NCBI RefSeq assembly: GCF_043195195.1
Contig: NZ_JBAFWT010000026.1
Coordinates: 14,655-78,654 of the forward strand
DNA length: 64,000 bases
Source of the DNA: NCEH01 sp043195195
Lineage (GTDB): Bacteria; Pseudomonadota; Alphaproteobacteria; Rhizobiales; Xanthobacteraceae
Direction: 5' to 3'
Positions 26,105-34,155 of this stretch are shown one piece after another. The stretch's first letter is position 1; each line of letters starts with the position of its first letter. The translations under genes and the position numbers were made by a program. The notes below the pieces were generated by a model. It saw nothing but the letters and a program-made list of their open reading frames with translations. It ran no database searches and was not told the DNA's origin.

Positions 26105-26743
26105 ATGCCGTTTCATCTCGCTCGAAAGCTTCTGCTGACGGTCCTGCTCTGTGCGGGTGCTGGAAGCGCCGTGGCCGGCGACCGGCATCACGCGAGCCTC
26201 TCGCCGGTCCTCGTGCCGCATCTCCAGGCGGTAGGCGGAACGTCGGCACCCATCGGCTACGTTCGTTTCTGCGCAGAGAACAAGGGCGCCTGCACCGCCG
26301 AGGGCGACCTGATCCCGCAGGTTCGGCTCGATCCCGCCCATTTGTCGACCCTCGACCAGGTGAACCGCGACTTCAACACGGCCATCGCACCCGTGACGGA
26401 CATGGACCACTATGGCGAGGTGGAACGCTGGAGCTATCCGGACGACGGCAAGGGCGATTGCGAGGATTACGTGCTCGCCAAGCGTCGCGCGCTGATCAAT
26501 CTCGGCTGGCCGGCATCGGTGCTCCTCATCACGGTGGTACGTGACAAGGAAGGCGACGGCCACGCCGTGCTCACCGTGGTCACCGACCGCGGCGACCTGA
26601 TCCTCGACAATCAGGAAAACGAGATCCTGCCCTGGCAGGATACCGGCTACCGCTATGTGAAGCGCCAGTCGCAGGGCGATCCGACCTTATGGGTGTCGCT
26701 GGGCGATACGCGCTCTCCCCCGGTGGTCGGCGGCGGGCGTTGA
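26105..26743 (+). CDS. Exported bacterial transglutaminase-like cysteine proteinase (BTLCP/DUF920)
   Basis: A 212-residue protein with a signal peptide (FHLARKLLLTVLLCAGAGS, cleaved near AVA/GD). The catalytic triad of the transglutaminase-like fold is visible: C in GKGDCEDYVLAKR, H in GDGHAVLTV, D in DLILDNQENE. Relatives cleave periplasmic anchors of adhesins (LapG-like) or have unknown targets. Because this genome also encodes giant exoproteins, a role in adhesin processing is possible but unproven. No c-di-GMP receptor (LapD-like) gene is adjacent. Confidence 0.87.
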   Translation: MPFHLARKLLLTVLLCAGAGSAVAGDRHHASLSPVLVPHLQAVGGTSAPIGYVRFCAENKGACTAEGDLIPQVRLDPAHLSTLDQVNRDFNTAIAPVTDMDHYGEVERWSYPDDGKGDCEDYVLAKRRALINLGWPASVLLITVVRDKEGDGHAVLTVVTDRGDLILDNQENEILPWQDTGYRYVKRQSQGDPTLWVSLGDTRSPPVVGGGR

Positions 26744-26811
26744 GCCCGCGCCCCTTTGCTGCCCTTCCAGTCGAGGTGCATGAGGCGGGCGGTGCAGCAC
26801 CACGACGCGCA

Positions 26812-27468
26812 TCATGGGACTTCAGGGCAATCGCCGACGGCCACCTTTCGCCCGCCGCCGAATGAACCGGCGGAGGCCTTGCTCTCTTTCGGGCCTGCCT
26901 CCACCGCCTCAAGTTCGCCCTCAACCCCCGCCTCGGCGGTGCGCAGGATCGCGGCATCGCCCACTGCCTTTCCGGGATTATCCCGCCCCTGCTCCCGCGC
27001 CCGGTCGGCAAGAAGGGCATATTCAAGCCGCAGCTTCTCCAAAGTGACTTCGTCGAGGTCTTCCAGATCGAGCAGCGCATTGCGCGGCCCCTCGGTGCGC
27101 GCAATCAATTCGTCGAGCTTGATTTGCAGCGCCGCCGTATCGCGGTTCTGGCTGTTCTGAATCAGGAACACCATCAGGAAGGTGACGATGGTGGTCGAGG
27201 TGTTGATGATGAGCTGCCAAGTGTCGTCATAGCCAAACATCGGCCCCGTCGCGCCCCAGATGAGGATGATCGCCACCGCACAGACGAAAGTGGCGGGCTT
27301 GCCGGCGTAGCGCGACACCTCCTGCGCAAATCGGGTAAAGAAAGGACGCGGAGCACGACCGCTTTCCGCCTTTGCCCGCAGGGATGCGATGGGCTGCTCG
27401 GCGTCGCCTGCTGAGGGATTGGCAACGGAGCCTTCGGGCAAACGGACAGACGGGGAAGACGGGGCCAT
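26812..27468 (-). CDS. Low-affinity iron permease family protein
   Basis: A 218-residue protein. A polar N-terminal region (1-45) precedes FTRFAQEVSRYAGKPATFVCAVAIILIWGATGP and TSTTIVTFLMVFLIQNSQNRD, the two membrane helices and conserved loop of the low-affinity Fe/Cu permease family. A coiled-coil-like acidic segment follows (KLDELIARTEGPRNALLDLEDL) and then an alanine-rich tail. The family name derives from fungal Fet4; transport activity of the bacterial two-helix forms is not established. Confidence 0.85.
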   Translation of the reverse strand: MAPSSPSVRLPEGSVANPSAGDAEQPIASLRAKAESGRAPRPFFTRFAQEVSRYAGKPATFVCAVAIILIWGATGPMFGYDDTWQLIINTSTTIVTFLMVFLIQNSQNRDTAALQIKLDELIARTEGPRNALLDLEDLDEVTLEKLRLEYALLADRAREQGRDNPGKAVGDAAILRTAEAGVEGELEAVEAGPKESKASAGSFGGGRKVAVGDCPEVP

Positions 27469-27573
27469 GGGAATGTTTCCTGTTCACCCAAGGAACGTGC
27501 CGCCGCGCTCGAGGTTCCTTCCTTGCCGCAAGCGCCCTTGCGGCATCCCGACCGTCAACCGAAAGGCCCGTCC

Positions 27574-27998
27574 ATGTCCGTTGCCATGATCCTGCTGCCC
27601 CTGTTCGTGGAAGTGGCCCTCTCACCTTCCTGCTGCTGTTCGCGCTGCTGCCGGTGCGCATGCGCGCGCTCTCCAGCGGCGAGGTCACGCGTGCCGCCGC
27701 TGCCGAGAGCACCTCGGCTTATCCCGCCGGCGCCCAGCGCTTCGCCGATGCCCTTTCGAACCAGTTCGAATTGCCGGTGCTGTTCTATGTGATCACGGTG
27801 CTGGCGCTGTTCACCCGCAAGGCGGACATCGTCTTCGTGGTGCTCGCCTGGGTGTTCGTGCTGTCCCGCATCGCCCATGCCTTCGTCTTCACCACCGGCA
27901 ACCAGCTCTCCTCACGCTTTTCCGCTTATGCGGTCGGCGCCATCGTGCTGGCCATCATGTGGGTACTGTTCGCGCTCTCCATCTTGCTGAATGTGTGA
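27574..27998 (+). pseudogene. MAPEG-family membrane protein, interrupted by a 2-nt frameshift
   Basis: The N terminus SVAMILLPLFVEVAL (from ATG 27574) is in one frame and the rest (TFLLLFALLPVRMRALSSGE, then NQFELPVLFYVITVLALF and VFVLSRIAHAFVFTTGN) is in another. Joined, they give a normal MAPEG protein of about 140 residues with four membrane helices and the conserved FELPVLFY motif. The break is at 27619-27623, where ctctc replaces the expected ctc: a 2-nt tandem duplication. The downstream part is undamaged, so the lesion is recent or a sequencing error. MAPEG proteins act on glutathione or eicosanoid-like substrates. Confidence 0.85.
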
Positions 27999-28046
27999 CG
28001 GAAGGGTGATTGACAGGATCGCTGCGTCAGCCGAGGAGTGCGATCC

Positions 28047-28730
28047 ATGCGCTCCTTGGATGATCCCGCGATGGAAAACCCGTCCCGCCATGTCCGCACC
28101 GTCGGCAATCTCGACGTGCTGTTCGTCATGGCGACGCAAATGGAATACGGGCCGCACCTTCAGGCGCGCATCGATCCGTTGATCACCGGCGTTGGACCGG
28201 TGGAGGCGGCGATGGCGGCCACCCATGCGCTTGCCCATCTCACCGCCGCCGACGCTTTACCGGATCTGGTCTTCACCCTCGGCTCAGCGGGCGCACGCGC
28301 CCTCGACCATGCCGCAATCTATCAAGTCTCGCACCTGTCCTATCGCGACATGGACGCGTCCCCGCTCGGCTTCGAAAAAGGCCGCACGCCGTTTCTCGAT
28401 CTGCCCGCGGTGGTAGAAATCCCGCATCAGATTCCCGGCATCGCCACCGCCTCCCTCTCCACCGGCGGGGCGATCATCTCGGGCGCGGCCTATGACACCA
28501 TTGCCTGCGATATGGTGGACATGGAGACCTTCGCGGTGCTGCGCGCTGCACAGCGGTTTCGCGTACCACTGGTCGGCCTGCGCGGCATCAGCGACGGGCG
28601 TTCCGAGCTGTCCCGCTATGAGGACTGGACCGAATATCTGCACATCATCGATGAGCGGCTCGCCGCCGCACTCGATCATTTCGAGGCGCAGGTGAAAGCC
28701 GGCGCCTTCCTCCTCGCCCCAAGGACCTGA
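28047..28730 (+). CDS. Nucleosidase / purine phosphorylase-like protein (MTA/SAH nucleosidase family)
   Basis: A 227-residue phosphorylase superfamily protein. Supporting segments are VLFVMATQMEYGPHL at the nucleotide-binding N terminus, ITGVGPVEAAMAATHAL, LVFTLGSAGAR, CDMVDMETFAVLRAAQRF (the VxMExxA-type substrate motif) and GLRGISDGR. It would hydrolyse nucleosides such as 5'-methylthioadenosine or S-adenosylhomocysteine. The ATG at 28047 has a gaggag ribosome-binding site 8 nt upstream. The next gene starts 6 nt after the stop, so the two are probably co-transcribed. Confidence 0.85.
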   Translation: MRSLDDPAMENPSRHVRTVGNLDVLFVMATQMEYGPHLQARIDPLITGVGPVEAAMAATHALAHLTAADALPDLVFTLGSAGARALDHAAIYQVSHLSYRDMDASPLGFEKGRTPFLDLPAVVEIPHQIPGIATASLSTGGAIISGAAYDTIACDMVDMETFAVLRAAQRFRVPLVGLRGISDGRSELSRYEDWTEYLHIIDERLAAALDHFEAQVKAGAFLLAPRT

Positions 28731-28735
28731 TTGAA

Positions 28736-30034
28736 TTGATCCCCTCAGCCCGCCTGTCCGCCGCCATCGAGGTGCTCGGCGATATCGCCGCAAAGCGCCG
28801 TCCCGCCGGCGACAGCCTCAAGGAATGGGGCCTCGCCCACCGTTATGCCGGCTCGGGCGACCGCGCCGCCATTTCCGGCCTGGTGTTCGACACCCTGCGT
28901 CGACGCGCCTCCGCGTCCCATGTCATGGGCGCCGACACGCCGCGCGCCTTGGTGCTCGGCACGCTCGCCGTGATGCGCGGCCTTGACCTTGATGCCATCG
29001 CCCGCCTGTGCGACGGCGCGCGCTTTGCCCCCGCGCCGCTGAGCGCGGAGGAAACCGCACGGCTCGCAAATCCGAGCCTGGAAGGCGCCGCCCCCTGGGT
29101 GATCGGGGATTATGCCCAATGGCTCGATCCCGAGTTGAACAAGGTGTTCGGCCCCGAGCGGGTTGAGGAAGGGCGCGCGCTGGCCGCCCGCGCGCCGCTG
29201 GACCTGCGCGTGAACACGCTGAAATCCACGCCCGAAGCCACCCTCGCCGAACTCTCCCATCTGTCGCCCCAGCCGGGCCAATGGTCGCCCTTGGCCCTGC
29301 GCATCATCCTTGATGCCGAGGGCAAGGCCCCGCCCCTCACCTCGGAGGGCGCGTTCGTCAAAGGCGACGTGGAGGTGCAGGACGAGGGCTCGCAGATCGC
29401 CGCCATCCTCGCGAGCCCCCTGCCCGGTTCGCAGGTGCTGGATCTGTGTGCCGGTGCCGGTGGCAAGACGCTCGAATTCGCCGCCCTCATGGACAATAAG
29501 GGCCAGCTCTACGCCCACGATGCCGATATTCGCCGCCTGAAGCCGATCCACGAGCGTCTTGCCCGCGCCGGTGTGCGCAACGTGCAGATCCGTGCGCCGC
29601 GTGGTGACGCCGACGTGCTCGCCGACCTCGTCGGGCAAATGGACCTGGTGCTTGTCGATGCCCCCTGCACAGGAACCGGCACCTGGCGCCGCAACCCTGA
29701 CGCGAAATGGCGCATGCGCCCCGGCGCCTTGGCCGAGCGGATCGCCGAGCAGGCAAAGATCCTCGAAGCCGCCACGCGCTATGTGAAAAGCGGCGGCCGC
29801 CTCGCTTATGTCACCTGCTCGCTGCTGGACGTGGAGAATGGCGCCCAGATCCGCGCCCTGATGGAAAAGCACCCGGATTTTTCGGTGGTGCCGCCGATGG
29901 AGACGGTTCTGGCCCTCGGCAGCCAAGGCCTCGCCTTGCGCACAGCGGCCCTGGAGAGCACCGAAGGGCTGCTGCTGACGCCGCGGCGGACCGGGACCGA
30001 CGGGTTCTTTGTGAGCGTATTGAAGAGAAGTTGA
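28736..30034 (+). CDS. Sun/RsmB-type RNA cytosine-C5 methyltransferase
   Basis: A 432-residue protein with an N-terminal NusB-like helical domain and a C-terminal SAM-dependent methyltransferase domain. Motif I is LDLCAGAGGKTLEFA, motif IV VLVDAPCTGTGTWRRNPD with the releasing cysteine, and motif VI AYVTCSLL with the catalytic cysteine. It methylates a cytosine in rRNA, probably 16S C967. Translation appears to start at TTG 28736, 10 nt after an aagga ribosome-binding site; no in-frame ATG or GTG lies nearby. A terminator follows. Confidence 0.92.
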   Translation: MIPSARLSAAIEVLGDIAAKRRPAGDSLKEWGLAHRYAGSGDRAAISGLVFDTLRRRASASHVMGADTPRALVLGTLAVMRGLDLDAIARLCDGARFAPAPLSAEETARLANPSLEGAAPWVIGDYAQWLDPELNKVFGPERVEEGRALAARAPLDLRVNTLKSTPEATLAELSHLSPQPGQWSPLALRIILDAEGKAPPLTSEGAFVKGDVEVQDEGSQIAAILASPLPGSQVLDLCAGAGGKTLEFAALMDNKGQLYAHDADIRRLKPIHERLARAGVRNVQIRAPRGDADVLADLVGQMDLVLVDAPCTGTGTWRRNPDAKWRMRPGALAERIAEQAKILEAATRYVKSGGRLAYVTCSLLDVENGAQIRALMEKHPDFSVVPPMETVLALGSQGLALRTAALESTEGLLLTPRRTGTDGFFVSVLKRS

Positions 30035-30041
30035 TCCATGG

Positions 30042-30063
30042 GGCGCCGGCTTGCGGCGCCTTA
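30042..30063 (+). terminator. Terminator after the RsmB-type gene
   Basis: Stem ggcgccg (30042-30048) with cggcgcc (30054-30060), 5-nt loop, followed by ttat, eight bases after the stop codon. Confidence 0.65.
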
Positions 30064-30143
30064 TGATGGGAACCTTCCCTCTCCCGAAGCGTCCTTAGCG
30101 CAGAGGTTGCGCTCGCGCGCCCATCGGACCTTGGGAGACCGCC

Positions 30144-30365
30144 ATGTTCATCATCCGCCTGCTCGTTGTGCTCATCGTCGCCGTCGGCGGCTATTGGGCC
30201 TATTATGTCTTTGCGGCTCCCTCGCCCTATGACCAGATCGGCGTCGCCATCAATTCCCATCTGCCGGAAGAAGCCCGCGCCTATGGCTGCGCCGAGCTGA
30301 AGAAGCGTCACACCACCGCCACCGCCGCCCCCGAGGGCTGCGAGGGTCACTGGTCCACCATCTGA
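30144..30365 (+). CDS. Small membrane-anchored protein of unknown function
   Basis: A 73-residue product beginning with a hydrophobic helix (FIIRLLVVLIVAVGGYWAYYVF), followed by a polar domain with two cysteines (YGCAELKK and PEGCEGHW). It has a good gggagaccgcc leader before the ATG. The two cysteines could form a periplasmic disulfide. I do not recognise the family; similar short ORFs are common beside guaA or rRNA methyltransferase genes in Rhizobiales. Confidence 0.7.
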   Translation: MFIIRLLVVLIVAVGGYWAYYVFAAPSPYDQIGVAINSHLPEEARAYGCAELKKRHTTATAAPEGCEGHWSTI

Positions 30366-30502
30366 GGCCCACCCTTTCTGGCATTGCGCCTACGACATGC
30401 GAGGGTCGCGCCCGATGGCGCGGCTCTCGCTTTTGCAAATCGCGACTTTGCCTTTAAAGGAGGGCGCAATCCTCGCCACTCCCGCCGGAAAGCCGCGCCG
30501 CC

Positions 30503-32065
30503 ATGCAAGACACCGTTCTCATCATCGATTTCGGCAGCCAGGTGACCCAACTCATCGCCCGCCGGGTGCGCGAGGAAGGCGTCTATTCCGAGGTGGTGCC
30601 GTTCCAGAAGGCCAAGGAAGCCTTCGATCGCATGAAGCCCAAGGCGGTCATCCTCTCCGGCGGCCCCGCCTCCGTGCCCGACGGCGATAGCCCCCGCGCG
30701 CCCCAGGAGATCTTTGAGGCGGGCATTCCGGTGCTCGGCATCTGCTATGGCCAGATGACCATGGCCGAGCAGCTTGGGGGCACCGTGGAAAGCGGCCATC
30801 ATCGCGAATTCGGCCGCGCCACGGTGAAGGTGGAACGCAGCTCCGCTCTGTTCGACGGCATCTGGAACCAGGGCGAAGGCCACACCGTGTGGATGAGCCA
30901 TGGCGACCGCATTACCGCCTTGCCCCCCGGCTTCGAGGTGAAGGGCACCTCGCCCAATGCCCCCTTCGCCGTCGTCGAGGACGAAGCCCGCCGGTTCTAC
31001 GGCCTGATGTTCCATCCCGAGGTGGTTCATACCCCCGACGGCGCCCGTCTGCTCTCCAACTTCGTGCGCAAAATCACCGGCCTCTCCGGCGACTGGACCA
31101 TGGGCGCCTTCCGCGAAAGCGCCATCGCCAAGATCCGCGCCCAGGTGGGCGAGCGGCGCGTTCTGTGCGGCCTCTCCGGCGGGGTGGATTCCGCCGTCGC
31201 CGCCGTGCTGATCCATGAGGCGATCGGCGACCAGTTGACGTGCGTCTTCGTGGATCACGGCCTGATGCGGCAGGGCGAAGCCGAGCAGGTGGTCTCGCTG
31301 TTCCGCAACACCTACAATATCCCGCTCGTGCATGTGGACGCCTCCGAGCTGTTCCTTCAGGAATTGGCCGGCGTCTCCGATCCCGAGACCAAGCGCAAGA
31401 CCATCGGCAAGCTGTTCATCGACGTGTTCGATGCGGAAGCGAAGAAGATCGCGTCCGACGGCAAGGGCGCGCCGGATTTCCTCGCCCAGGGCACGCTCTA
31501 TCCCGACGTGATCGAGAGCGTCTCCTTCACCGGCGGCCCCTCCGTCACCATCAAGAGCCACCACAATGTGGGCGGCCTGCCCGAGCGCATGAACATGAAG
31601 CTGGTTGAGCCGCTGCGCGACCTGTTCAAGGACGAGGTGCGCACGCTCGGCCGCGAACTCGGCCTTCCCGAGAGCTTCGTCGGCCGCCACCCCTTCCCTG
31701 GCCCCGGCCTTGCCATCCGCTGCCCCGGCGAGATCACGCCGGAGAAGCTGGAGATCCTGCGCAAGGCCGACGCCATCTATCTGGAAGAGATCCGCGCCGC
31801 CGGCCTCTATGACGTGATCTGGCAGGCCTTCGCCGTGCTCCTGCCGGTGCGCACGGTCGGTGTCATGGGCGACGGACGCACCTACGACCACGTCCTTGCC
31901 TTGCGCGCCGTGACCTCGGTGGACGGCATGACGGCGGATTTCTACCCCTTCGACATGAATTTCCTCGGCCGCGCGGCAACCCGCATCATCAACGAGGTCA
32001 AGGGCATCAATCGGGTCGTCTACGACGTGACCAGCAAGCCCCCGGGCACCATCGAGTGGGAATGA
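30503..32065 (+). CDS. guaA: GMP synthase (glutamine-hydrolysing)
   Basis: Complete 520-residue enzyme converting XMP to GMP. The class I glutamine amidotransferase domain has the cysteine in GICYGQMT and the histidine and glutamate in FHPEVVHTPDG. The ATP-pyrophosphatase loop is CGLSGGVDSAVAA, and the C-terminal dimerisation domain ends KPPGTIEWE, the universal terminus. The 3' end of guaA is a known target for integrases of genomic islands. Here an integrase gene follows within 300 nt on the same strand, and the reading frame is intact after any insertion. Confidence 0.98.
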   Translation: MQDTVLIIDFGSQVTQLIARRVREEGVYSEVVPFQKAKEAFDRMKPKAVILSGGPASVPDGDSPRAPQEIFEAGIPVLGICYGQMTMAEQLGGTVESGHHREFGRATVKVERSSALFDGIWNQGEGHTVWMSHGDRITALPPGFEVKGTSPNAPFAVVEDEARRFYGLMFHPEVVHTPDGARLLSNFVRKITGLSGDWTMGAFRESAIAKIRAQVGERRVLCGLSGGVDSAVAAVLIHEAIGDQLTCVFVDHGLMRQGEAEQVVSLFRNTYNIPLVHVDASELFLQELAGVSDPETKRKTIGKLFIDVFDAEAKKIASDGKGAPDFLAQGTLYPDVIESVSFTGGPSVTIKSHHNVGGLPERMNMKLVEPLRDLFKDEVRTLGRELGLPESFVGRHPFPGPGLAIRCPGEITPEKLEILRKADAIYLEEIRAAGLYDVIWQAFAVLLPVRTVGVMGDGRTYDHVLALRAVTSVDGMTADFYPFDMNFLGRAATRIINEVKGINRVVYDVTSKPPGTIEWE

Positions 32066-32229
32066 TTCAGGCCCATCTAAACGCCGCCAAATTTACGCTG
32101 CGATACGATCTAACGCACTGAAAATAAAAATAAATCCATTCTGTGCCTATCGACATCTATCGGTGGGCATAGATGGCGTTTGTCGGCCCCGCTGACGGGC
32201 CTCGCCCCCATTGATCAACCGGAAAAACG

Positions 32230-32342
32230 AAAGTACCGTCAGGAGCAATGAGGCTACTGACGGTACTTTTTTTGATATAAGACGCTGAATTATAAGCGTT
32301 TTCTACGCCATCGGCCTCCAAAAACCGCGTGACGGTACTTTT
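32230..32342. repeat. Three copies of a tgacggtactttt element upstream of the integrase
   Basis: aaagtaccgtcag (32230-32242) is the exact inverse of ctgacggtacttt (32257-32269); a third copy, tgacggtactttt, lies at 32330-32342, 17 nt before the integrase start. The first two form a 13-bp stem with a 14-nt loop and a T7 tail (32267-32273), which would also act as a terminator for guaA. A direct copy at the integrase start suggests arm-type recombinase sites or an integrase autoregulatory operator. Confidence 0.7.
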
Positions 32343-32359
32343 CCGCGAGGAGACCCGAA

Positions 32360-33616
32360 ATGTTGACCGATGCAGCACTTAAGTGTCTGAAGCCAAAAGC
32401 CAAAATGTACAAGGTGAGCGATCGTGATGGCATGTATGTGCGCGTTGCACCGTCGGGCGCCATCTCGTTCAGGCTCGACTATCGGCTGAACGGCAGGCGG
32501 GAGACCGTCTATCTTGGTAGGTATGCCCGTGACGGGATATCGCTCGCCAGAGCTCGAGAGCTATGCATTGATGCGCGCCGGGCGATTGCCGAGGGGCGGT
32601 CCCCCGCTATCGAGAAGCAGCGGGAGAAACGCCGGATCAAGGAAGCTAAGAGCTTCGGCGAATTCGGTGAGAAATGGCTGACCAATGCGACCATGGCCGA
32701 CAGCACGCGCGCGATGCGTCGCTCTATCTTCGAGCGCGAGCTCATGCCCGTCTGGCGGAATCGTCTCCTGACAGAGATCACACCTGACGACCTTCGCGCT
32801 CACTGCGGCAAGATCGTCGAACGAGGTGCTCCTGCCACCGCCATTCATGTGAGGGATATCCTGAAGCAGATCTACGGCTATGCCATTCTGCACGGTGAGA
32901 AGGTCGCCAACCCGGCCGATGACGTCGGTCCGGCCTCGATCGCCACCTTTACGCCGAAGGACCGCGCTCTTTCGCCCACCGAGATCCGCATCATGTTCAA
33001 ACAGCTCGAGCATGTTGCGACGTTGCCGACGATCCGCCTTGGCATGAAGCTTTATCTCCTCACCATGGTCCGGAAAAGCGAACTGCAGGATGCAGTGTGG
33101 GACGAGATCGATTTCGACAACGCCGTCTGGACCATCCCGAAGGAGCGCATGAAGCGGTCGAAGCCGCACAACGTCTACCTGTGCCGACAGACGTTGGACA
33201 TCATGATCGCGCTCAAGACGTGCTCCGGCAACTCCCGATATCTGTTGCCGTCCCGGTACGACGCGGACGCGCCGATGTCGCGCGCGACCTTCAATCGGGT
33301 CACCTATGCCGTCGTCGAACAGGCCAAGAAGGAGGGGCTGCCGCTGGAGCCTTTCACGGTCCATGATCTGCGGCGGACGGGCTCGACGCTGCTAAATGAG
33401 CTGGGCTTTAACAGCGACTGGATCGAAAAGTGCTTGGCGCACGAGGACGGGCGCTCATCGCGCGGCGTTTACAACAAGGCCGAGTATGAGGTGCAGCGCC
33501 GGCATATGATGCAGCAGTGGGCGGATACCGTGGACGCCTGGATCGACGGTCGGAAGCACGCTCCAACGCTTCTGCCGCCAGCTATGCCTGTGATGGAGCT
33601 TGATCCCGCCCTTTGA
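32360..33616 (+). CDS. Tyrosine recombinase (P4-type integrase, DUF4102 N terminus)
   Basis: A 418-residue integrase. Residues 1-90 form the arm-binding DUF4102-type domain (AALKCLKPKAKMYKVSDRDG), about 95-185 the core-binding domain, and about 205-395 the catalytic domain. The catalytic residues are R238 (MVRKSEL), K near 261 (IPKERMK), H335 and R338 (VHDLRRTGS), H361 (CLAHED) and the nucleophile Y371 (GVYNKAEY). All are present, so it should be active. It excises and integrates its island by site-specific recombination, probably using guaA or tRNA-Leu as target. It overlaps the convergent AlpA gene by 35 nt. Confidence 0.95.
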   Translation: MLTDAALKCLKPKAKMYKVSDRDGMYVRVAPSGAISFRLDYRLNGRRETVYLGRYARDGISLARARELCIDARRAIAEGRSPAIEKQREKRRIKEAKSFGEFGEKWLTNATMADSTRAMRRSIFERELMPVWRNRLLTEITPDDLRAHCGKIVERGAPATAIHVRDILKQIYGYAILHGEKVANPADDVGPASIATFTPKDRALSPTEIRIMFKQLEHVATLPTIRLGMKLYLLTMVRKSELQDAVWDEIDFDNAVWTIPKERMKRSKPHNVYLCRQTLDIMIALKTCSGNSRYLLPSRYDADAPMSRATFNRVTYAVVEQAKKEGLPLEPFTVHDLRRTGSTLLNELGFNSDWIEKCLAHEDGRSSRGVYNKAEYEVQRRHMMQQWADTVDAWIDGRKHAPTLLPPAMPVMELDPAL

Positions 33617-33866
33617 CCGGGCGGGTTTTGCGCTTGGTGACGTCAGGGTGCTGTGCTCTACGGATCGGGGCAGCCCGCCGTGCCATTAGCCAGGCCTCGA
33701 CCTCGGCGAGGTCCCAAACAATACACCGTGGCGAGAGCGCGAACCGACGGGGGAACTCGCCATGTTGTTCCATTTCATAAATCGTGCTGTCAGCCATCGG
33801 CACCACCTCGCGCAATTGGTGGCGCCGGATTGTTCGCCTGATTTGGGGAGCTTCGGTCTTCGGCAT
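33582..33866 (-). CDS. AlpA-family phage-type transcriptional regulator
   Basis: A 94-residue protein with the AlpA helix-turn-helix: RHQLREVVPMADSTIYEME (recognition region) followed by GEFPRRFALSPRCIVWDLAEVEAWLMARR, the diagnostic second half. It normally activates integrase or excision genes of P4-like elements. The ATG at 33866 has a strong aaggag ribosome-binding site. The open frame continues upstream to 34136, but that extension is simply the antisense of the tRNA-Leu fragment and is not coding. Confidence 0.9.
   Translation of the reverse strand: MPKTEAPQIRRTIRRHQLREVVPMADSTIYEMEQHGEFPRRFALSPRCIVWDLAEVEAWLMARRAAPIRRAQHPDVTKRKTRPVKGRDQAPSQA
33605..33629 (+). terminator. Terminator whose loop contains the integrase stop codon
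   Basis: cccgccc (33605-33611) pairs with gggcggg (33619-33625), followed by tttt. The integrase stop codon (33614-33616) is inside the loop, and the hairpin also lies within the end of the convergent AlpA gene. Confidence 0.75.
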
Positions 33867-34082
33867 TCTCAATCTCCTTCGTTGCTGAGGCGATTGAGAA
33901 CAATAGATGTCGGTACCGGAAGCCCCCTCGAACTGCCCTGCGGCGTTTTCGTGCTGTAGCGTACACATCGGCGGGTGTCTGTTGTTCGCTAGGTGCAGCA
34001 TAGGGGCGAGTAGAGGCTGATGAACGAGTCCGGAAGTGCGATATTCGCGACAAGGCAGAGGCCTGCGCATGACACGACTCCC

Positions 34083-34135
34083 TTCAAAATCCGGTTCCGC
34101 AAGGAGTGTCGGTTCGATTCCGACCACCCGCACCA
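34083..34135 (+). pseudogene. 3' fragment of tRNA-Leu(CAA), probable att site
   Basis: These 53 bases match the 3' half of a class II leucine tRNA. In order: anticodon loop ttcaaaa, stem tccgg, a long variable arm (ttccgcaaggagt), the T-arm gtcgg-ttcgatt-ccgac, then acceptor strand cacccgc, discriminator a and encoded cca. The 5' half is missing: the upstream bases do not pair with the stem. Loss of identity at the anticodon loop is the usual crossover position of tyrosine recombinases using tRNA genes. I read it as an attachment site left by element integration. Confidence 0.82.
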
Positions 34136-34155
34136 ACTCTCAACGAACGAGGCTC

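Larger units (their letters stand above)
32066..34135. mobile_element. Integrase module of a genomic island next to guaA
   Basis: This holds a P4-type integrase gene, an AlpA-like regulator and, at the right, a tRNA-Leu 3' fragment. The intergenic part after guaA is clearly more AT-rich than guaA. It contains repeated integrase-arm-like sequences. I infer the left boundary from the guaA stop and the right boundary from the tRNA fragment. The true extent of the element is not proven, since no second copy of the guaA 3' end was found by eye. Confidence 0.6.

Noticed and set aside
32157..32378. 73-codon minus-strand ORF after guaA
   Set aside because: It reads through the repeated integrase-site elements and crosses the integrase start; no ribosome-binding site or family likeness.
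33867..34136. Upstream extension of the AlpA-like frame beginning VRVVGIEPTLLAEPDF
   Set aside because: This peptide is the antisense translation of the tRNA-Leu 3' fragment, a common false gene call. The real start has an aaggag site at 33866.
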